Below, piece after piece: positions 12,716-16,577 of a DNA stretch of 16,577 nucleotides (positions are counted from its first letter, which is position 1; every line of letters begins with the position of its first letter). The DNA lies in the NCBI GenBank assembly GCA_007135795.1, contig SLIE01000007.1:1-16577 (forward strand), written 5' to 3'. Under the pieces are notes generated by a model. The model searched no databases and was not told where the DNA came from. It worked only from the letters and a program-made list of their open reading frames with translations. This stretch comes from Desulfobacterales bacterium (GTDB lineage: Bacteria; Desulfobacterota; Desulfobacteria; Desulfobacterales; Desulfosalsimonadaceae). A program made the position numbers and the translations under genes.

Positions 12716-14164
12716 ATGATGATGACCGCGCAGCAATATGAAGAGAGCCTGCGAAAACTTGATCTTGTCGTGTACATGTTCGGCAGGCGGGTTGAAAACC
12801 CCGTGGATGATCCTATTTTGCGGCCCTCCATGAACGCGGTGGCAAAGACTTACGAAATGGCTCACCAGTCGGAACATGAAAATATAATGACCGCCACGTC
12901 TCACCTCAATGGGGAAAAAATAAATCGTTTTACCCATATTCACCAGAGTACAACGGACCTGGTGAATAAAACCAAGATGGGACGTCTTTTAGGGGGTCAC
13001 ACAGGGTGTTGTTTTCAGCGGTGCGTGGGGATGGATGCACTCAACGCCCTTTCCATCGTCACTTACGATATCGACAAGAAATACGATACCCGGTACAATG
13101 AACGGTTTTTGAAATATCTGGCACATGTGCAGGAAAAGGATCTCACCTGTGACGGCGCCATGACCGACCCCAAGGGGGACCGTTCGCTTCCGCCGCACAA
13201 ACAGCCGGACCCGGACATGTTTCTTCGCGTGGTGGCTGAAAAAGACGATGGCATTGTGGTCAGGGGGGCCAAGGCGCATCAGACCGGTGCCGTGAACTCC
13301 CATGAGATCATCGTCATGCCGACAATCGCCATGCGGGAAGAAGACAAGGATTATGCCGTCTCGTTCGCGCTTCCCAGTGACGCGCCGGGGATCGCCTATA
13401 TTATGGGCCGGCAGTCCTGTGATACCCGTAAAACCGAAACCAACCCCCTGGACACCGGGAATCCCGTTTTCGGCGGACATGAAGCACTGGTTGTTTTTGA
13501 CGATGTGTTCGTTCCCTGGGAGAGGGTGTTTCTTTACAAGGAACATGAGTTTGCCGGACCCCTTGTGGAGCGCTTTGCCTCTTATCATCGGCAGAGTTAT
13601 GCCTGCAAGTCCGGGGTTGGGGATGTGCTGATCGGTGCTTCCCAGACCATCGCCGAGTACAATGGCGTGCAAAATGCATCCCATATCAAAGACAAGCTCA
13701 TCGAGATGACTCATCTGAACGAGACCCTTTTTTGCGGATCACTGGCATGCGCAGCCGAAGGTCGCGAAGAAGCCAGCGGCACCTATTGCGTCAACACCTT
13801 GCTGGCCAATGTGTCCAAGCAGAACGTGACCCGTTTCCCTTATGAGATTGCGCGTCTGGCCCAGGATATTGCGGGCGGTCTGATGGTCACGCTCCCGTCG
13901 GCCGAGGATTTTAAATCACCGGAGGTCGGTAAGTGGCTTGAGAAATATTACCAGGGGAACAAGGACGTTTCCACAGAAAATCGTTTCAGGATTTTGCGCC
14001 TGATCGAAAACCTCACCCTGGGGACCGCAGCCGTCGGCTATCTGACCGAATCGATGCACGGCGCCGGATCTCCCCAGGCCCAGCGGATCATGATATCCAG
14101 ACAGTCGAATACGCCAGAAAAGCAGAAACTTGCGAAGAAATTGTGCGGGATCGATGAAAAGTGA
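12716..14164 (+). CDS. abfD: 4-hydroxybutyryl-CoA dehydratase / vinylacetyl-CoA isomerase family flavoprotein
   Basis: 482 aa; near-collinear with the clostridial AbfD I recall (490 aa), e.g. the start M-MTAxQYxESLRKL, DGAMTDPKGDR, VVRGAKAHQTG and TESMHGAGSPQAQR. The enzyme uses FAD and a [4Fe-4S] cluster to dehydrate 4-hydroxybutyryl-CoA to crotonyl-CoA. Cluster ligands C99 and C103 (CCFQRC) align exactly; the His and last Cys are H291 and C297 (HRQSYAC). This spacing is one residue shorter than H292/C299 of the clostridial enzyme. The catalytic Tyr (Y295) and Glu (E256 in GGHEALVVFD) are present. GGAG lies 8 bases before the first of three consecutive ATGs. No CoA-transferase or 4-hydroxybutyrate dehydrogenase is adjacent, so the pathway cannot be fixed; crotonyl-CoA-linked fermentation or 4-hydroxybutyrate use are candidates, and a homologous substrate is possible. 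Confidence 0.85.
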   Translation: MMMTAQQYEESLRKLDLVVYMFGRRVENPVDDPILRPSMNAVAKTYEMAHQSEHENIMTATSHLNGEKINRFTHIHQSTTDLVNKTKMGRLLGGHTGCCFQRCVGMDALNALSIVTYDIDKKYDTRYNERFLKYLAHVQEKDLTCDGAMTDPKGDRSLPPHKQPDPDMFLRVVAEKDDGIVVRGAKAHQTGAVNSHEIIVMPTIAMREEDKDYAVSFALPSDAPGIAYIMGRQSCDTRKTETNPLDTGNPVFGGHEALVVFDDVFVPWERVFLYKEHEFAGPLVERFASYHRQSYACKSGVGDVLIGASQTIAEYNGVQNASHIKDKLIEMTHLNETLFCGSLACAAEGREEASGTYCVNTLLANVSKQNVTRFPYEIARLAQDIAGGLMVTLPSAEDFKSPEVGKWLEKYYQGNKDVSTENRFRILRLIENLTLGTAAVGYLTESMHGAGSPQAQRIMISRQSNTPEKQKLAKKLCGIDEK

Positions 14165-14175
14165 TGAATAACAAC

Positions 14176-14209
14176 CTGCCCGAAGGAAGGTGCACTTCCT
14201 TTCGGGCAG
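14176..14209 (+). terminator. hairpin after the dehydratase-family gene, probable terminator
   Basis: ctgcccg-aaggaag pairs with cttcctt-t-cgggcag: a 14-bp stem with a one-base bulge and a gtgca loop, beginning 11 bases after the stop codon. No T-run follows (cttataaatta), so it may be a weak or factor-assisted terminator. Confidence 0.55.
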
Positions 14210-14308
14210 CTTATAAATTACTTGGCCACCACCGGCATCCCGCTTGCCAGCTCAAACCCGGGCAATAGCATTAAAGTCGATGCGCCATGCACCACCCCAC
14301 TTGGGAGC

Positions 14309-14348
14309 GCCAGGCTCCTGCCTGGCCCATTCCCGAGCGATAGCTCGG
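14309..14348. repeat. twin hairpin unit
   Basis: Two perfect small hairpins stand next to each other: gccaggc-tcct-gcctggc (14309-14326) and ccgagc-gata-gctcgg (14333-14348). This arrangement resembles REP-like extragenic palindromes. Copy number elsewhere cannot be checked from the window. Confidence 0.45.
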
Positions 14349-14594
14349 TTATTGTAGTCTCCAAACAAAAGATTCTGCTTCGCATTCAGATCCTTCCAAT
14401 ATAATATATCCGCTCTGCAAGCAACTGTGCAATCCTGATTTGTAAAACTGTTACTTGATTTTTGTTGTTTTTCTGATCTATGTTTAGAAATATATTTTCC
14501 CGCCCCGAACAAAAGAGCACGAAAACCTATTGGTTAGATCCTTTAATCCTGACGGCCAATTATTTCGTTCAGACTCTTGTAAATTTTGGAAATA

Positions 14595-15695
14595 ATGGAA
14601 TTTCAACGACATCACAGAAGCCAGCGTGTAATAAATGATCTAAGAAATCGTTCTACAATGGGGATGTATTTCTATGTCGTGATCACCATTGCCGTACTTT
14701 TTGCGGACGGTTTTTATGTGAGGTATTATACAGCATCAGTCTTTTTTTTGTGTGCCATGGTCGGTGTGTCGATTTTTCGGGTCATCCATTTTTATGCATT
14801 CGACCGGTTCGATCGCCTGAGCCCCAAAGTAAATCAGGGTGTTTTTTTTGTAAGCGTTTATGCAACCGCTTTCATATGGGGAGCCGGGTTTGCATATGTT
14901 TTGGTTCAGCCGGGTGAAGAGATGACGAAAATGCTTATGCTCACGAGTACGGCAGGTCTGAATGCCGGAGGCGTCGTCTCCTTTATCCCCGCACGAATTG
15001 TTGCTTTGTTCTATAATCTTCTTATGCTTCTCCCCGGGATTGTCATGATGGGGTTGCTGCGAATTAACATCGTCCTGATCTTTCTGTTCATATTGTTTGC
15101 CGCTTACATGACGATCATCGCTTTTCGCGGAAACCGTGAATACTGGGACGCCCTTGAAAACGAGCATCAGCTAAGAATAAAAACCGAAGAAATCGAGAAG
15201 ATGAGTCGGATAGACAGTCTGACCCGGCTCTACAACAGGAATTATTTTGATGAAATGTTCAATATCAAGTATAAAACGGCTGCCCGAAATTCAATGTATC
15301 TCACCATTATAATTTGCGATATTGATAATTTTAAACCCATCAATGATACGTACGGACACCTTGCGGGAGATGCATACCTTGAAAAGATCGCCGGAATCCT
15401 GTCCGACGTCTTCAAGCGGGATACGGATTTCCTGGCCCGGTATGGCGGCGAGGAGTTTGTCGTTCTTCTTCTGAACCAAAAAGCGGATCAGGCAACTCAG
15501 CTCTCGGAGCAGGTTCGGACCAAAGTCGAAAAACTCATTTTTCCCTATTCTAAATATCGGATCCAGACCACGATGAGCTTCGGTATCGCCTCTTGCGTAC
15601 CATCGCTCGACCAGGACCACCACCATCTTCTGGAGAAGGCGGACAAGGCATTGTATCGGGCAAAAAACAGCGGACGGAACCGGGTGGTTTTATAG
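14595..15695 (+). CDS. membrane-bound diguanylate cyclase (GGDEF domain)
   Basis: 366 aa. The N-terminal half has about six membrane segments between residues 24 and 178, with short loops, and does not match a MASE or 7TM sensor that I can name. A short charged coiled-coil-like linker (about 183-204) leads to the GGDEF domain (205-366), which opens with SRIDSLTRLYNRNYF. The active site is GGEEF (284-288), and the product-inhibition I-site RxxD (RDTD, 275-278) lies exactly five residues upstream, so it should make c-di-GMP and be feedback-inhibited. Metal-binding ICDIDNFKPINDTYGH is intact. I chose ATG 14595; TTGGAA just upstream serves as ribosome-binding site, and the upstream TTG (14586) would use it up. 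No c-di-GMP receptor or EAL protein is adjacent. It converges on the LigD-like gene with 34 bases between. Confidence 0.9.
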   Translation: MEFQRHHRSQRVINDLRNRSTMGMYFYVVITIAVLFADGFYVRYYTASVFFLCAMVGVSIFRVIHFYAFDRFDRLSPKVNQGVFFVSVYATAFIWGAGFAYVLVQPGEEMTKMLMLTSTAGLNAGGVVSFIPARIVALFYNLLMLLPGIVMMGLLRINIVLIFLFILFAAYMTIIAFRGNREYWDALENEHQLRIKTEEIEKMSRIDSLTRLYNRNYFDEMFNIKYKTAARNSMYLTIIICDIDNFKPINDTYGHLAGDAYLEKIAGILSDVFKRDTDFLARYGGEEFVVLLLNQKADQATQLSEQVRTKVEKLIFPYSKYRIQTTMSFGIASCVPSLDQDHHHLLEKADKALYRAKNSGRNRVVL

Positions 15696-15729
15696 AACCA
15701 GAATGTGCATTATGATCACACGCACGCGT

Positions 15730-16577
15730 TTACAAGCCAACTCTTTTTTTCATGGCTTTGGTGATGGATTGGGCGGAATTGTAAAACTCCTTCCAGGGGT
15801 CTTCCCGTGTTTTCAGGGTATTGATGCGGCTGTCAATATTTTCGACCCGATATGCGTCAGGGGCGGTTTCCATTAATTCGTCCCAGGCTATCGGGGCGGA
15901 AACCGGGGCGCCAGGTCTGGCCCGGGTCGAATAGGGGGCAATGCTGGTGGCTCCCCGGGTGTTTCGGAAATAATCGATAAATATTTTTCCTTCCCGCTTT
16001 TTTTTACTCATCGTGTCTACAAAGCGATCCGGATAGGCAAGGGTCATCTGGCGGGCAATTGCCCCGGCAAACGCTTTCACCTCGCCCCAGTCGGAACGCC
16101 TGACCAGGGGGATGACCACGTGAAACCCTTTTCCGCCGGAAGTCTTCAGGAAATTTCGCAGACCGATGTCGTTAAGGAAATCATGCAGCAGGCGGGTATC
16201 TTTCATCACGGTTGCAAGCCCTACCCCCGGGGCCGGATCGATATCCATGATCATCAGATCCGGCCTTTCGATTCGATCTTCACGGGCATTCCAGAGATGA
16301 ATTTCCAGTACCCCGATTTGTGTGAGGCTGATGAGCCCTCGAATATCGTCGATGACAATGTAGGTTTCAGCACTTTTCTTTTCCTTTATCTCGATGCCTC
16401 GGACAAAGTCAGGGAGCGATTCAGGAAAATGCTTCTGATAAAAGCAATCCCCGCCTCTTCCCCTGGGGCAACGGACCAGGGATAGCGGCCGATGCGTTAC
16501 ATGCGGCAGGATATAGTCGGAAATCCGTTCGTAATACCGGGCCAGATCGGCCTTGGTCACCCCTTGTTCCGGGTAAA
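15730..16577 (-). CDS. ligD: LigD-type polymerase domain (NHEJ), C-terminal part, truncated at window edge
   Basis: The frame is open to the right edge. A GTG at 16558-16560 is not the start: the codons before it read YPEQG, and YPEQGVTKADLARYY is the usual internal opening of the LigD POL domain. The visible 282 residues hold most of an archaeo-eukaryotic-primase-like polymerase: RPLSLVRCPRG, DxD metal site in LMIMDIDPAPG, SGGKGFHVVIPL with the catalytic His, and IDYFRNTRGATSIAPYSTRARPG. In bacterial non-homologous end joining this domain fills gaps and adds ribonucleotides. Since the stop follows directly after the POL domain, POL is either last, as in the PE-ligase-POL order of Pseudomonas LigD, or the gene is POL alone. 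Ku and the ligase part are not visible. Family sure, full architecture unknown. Confidence 0.88.
   Translation of the reverse strand, partial: YPEQGVTKADLARYYERISDYILPHVTHRPLSLVRCPRGRGGDCFYQKHFPESLPDFVRGIEIKEKKSAETYIVIDDIRGLISLTQIGVLEIHLWNAREDRIERPDLMIMDIDPAPGVGLATVMKDTRLLHDFLNDIGLRNFLKTSGGKGFHVVIPLVRRSDWGEVKAFAGAIARQMTLAYPDRFVDTMSKKKREGKIFIDYFRNTRGATSIAPYSTRARPGAPVSAPIAWDELMETAPDAYRVENIDSRINTLKTREDPWKEFYNSAQSITKAMKKRVGL

Larger units (their letters stand above)
14165..14594. other. 430-base gene-free stretch between dehydratase and diguanylate cyclase genes
   Basis: It starts with a terminator-like hairpin (14176-14209), then a G+C-rich segment with two adjacent hairpins (14309-14348), then an AT-rich part leading into the cyclase gene. 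An 86-codon open frame on the - strand (14252-14512) has no recognisable domain, no good ribosome-binding site and runs through both hairpins; I do not call it a gene. The G+C-rich segment may be a dispersed repeat. Confidence 0.55.

Noticed and set aside
12989..13714. A 241-codon open frame on the - strand
   Set aside because: Antisense shadow of the highly conserved dehydratase-family gene; its composition follows from the codon pattern of the real gene.
14252..14512. An 86-codon open frame on the - strand in the gap
   Set aside because: No domain, no good ribosome-binding site, and it runs through two hairpins; a transposon remnant cannot be shown.
16558..16560. GTG as start of the LigD polymerase gene
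   Set aside because: Codons upstream continue the conserved POL opening (YPEQG), so the gene extends past the window.

Overview
The window looks like chromosomal DNA of a free-living anaerobic bacterium, most likely a Desulfobacterota (deltaproteobacterial) sulfate-reducer-type genome. The reasons are the mix of gene families: sigma-54 activators, CBS-domain and universal-stress proteins, a PEP-synthase-like protein, a 4-hydroxybutyryl-CoA dehydratase-family flavoprotein and a LigD polymerase domain. This is an inference from gene content; there is no rRNA, tRNA or other taxonomic marker. No phage, CRISPR array or intact insertion sequence is visible. Both edges cut through genes.

Left part (1-7679, all + strand). 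A truncated SLC13/DASS-type transporter is followed by a stand-alone receiver-domain protein and a tandem-CBS protein 18 bases downstream, ending in a clear rho-independent terminator. A second CBS protein, about 64% identical to the first by hand alignment, stands alone. After a 386-base gap come a PAS plus AAA+ sigma-54-activator-like protein with several degenerate active-site motifs, a translationally overlapping NifX/NifB-type small protein, and an 853-residue protein with PEP-synthase ATP-binding and phospho-histidine domains. That last protein lacks the PEP/pyruvate barrel and carries a different C-terminal domain.

Middle part (7732-12430, all - strand). These are a two-TM sensor histidine kinase, a tandem universal stress protein, an intact sigma-54 activator with an unrecognised N-terminal domain, a 145-bp palindromic MITE-like element, and a third CBS-pair protein with a good sigma-70-type promoter.

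Right part (12716-16577). A 4-hydroxybutyryl-CoA dehydratase-like gene on + is followed by a 430-base non-coding stretch with hairpins, a membrane diguanylate cyclase with an intact GGEEF motif and I-site, and on the - strand the C-terminal polymerase domain of a LigD-type repair protein that runs off the right edge.

Taken together, most genes belong to signalling and energy-status sensing: three CBS proteins and a USP that could bind adenine nucleotides, a receiver, a kinase, two sigma-54-activator-like proteins, a c-di-GMP synthase and an unusual ATP/His phosphotransfer protein. The best candidate for something undescribed is the 3123-7679 cluster: degenerate activator, NifX-like protein and PEP-synthase-like protein with a foreign C-terminus.
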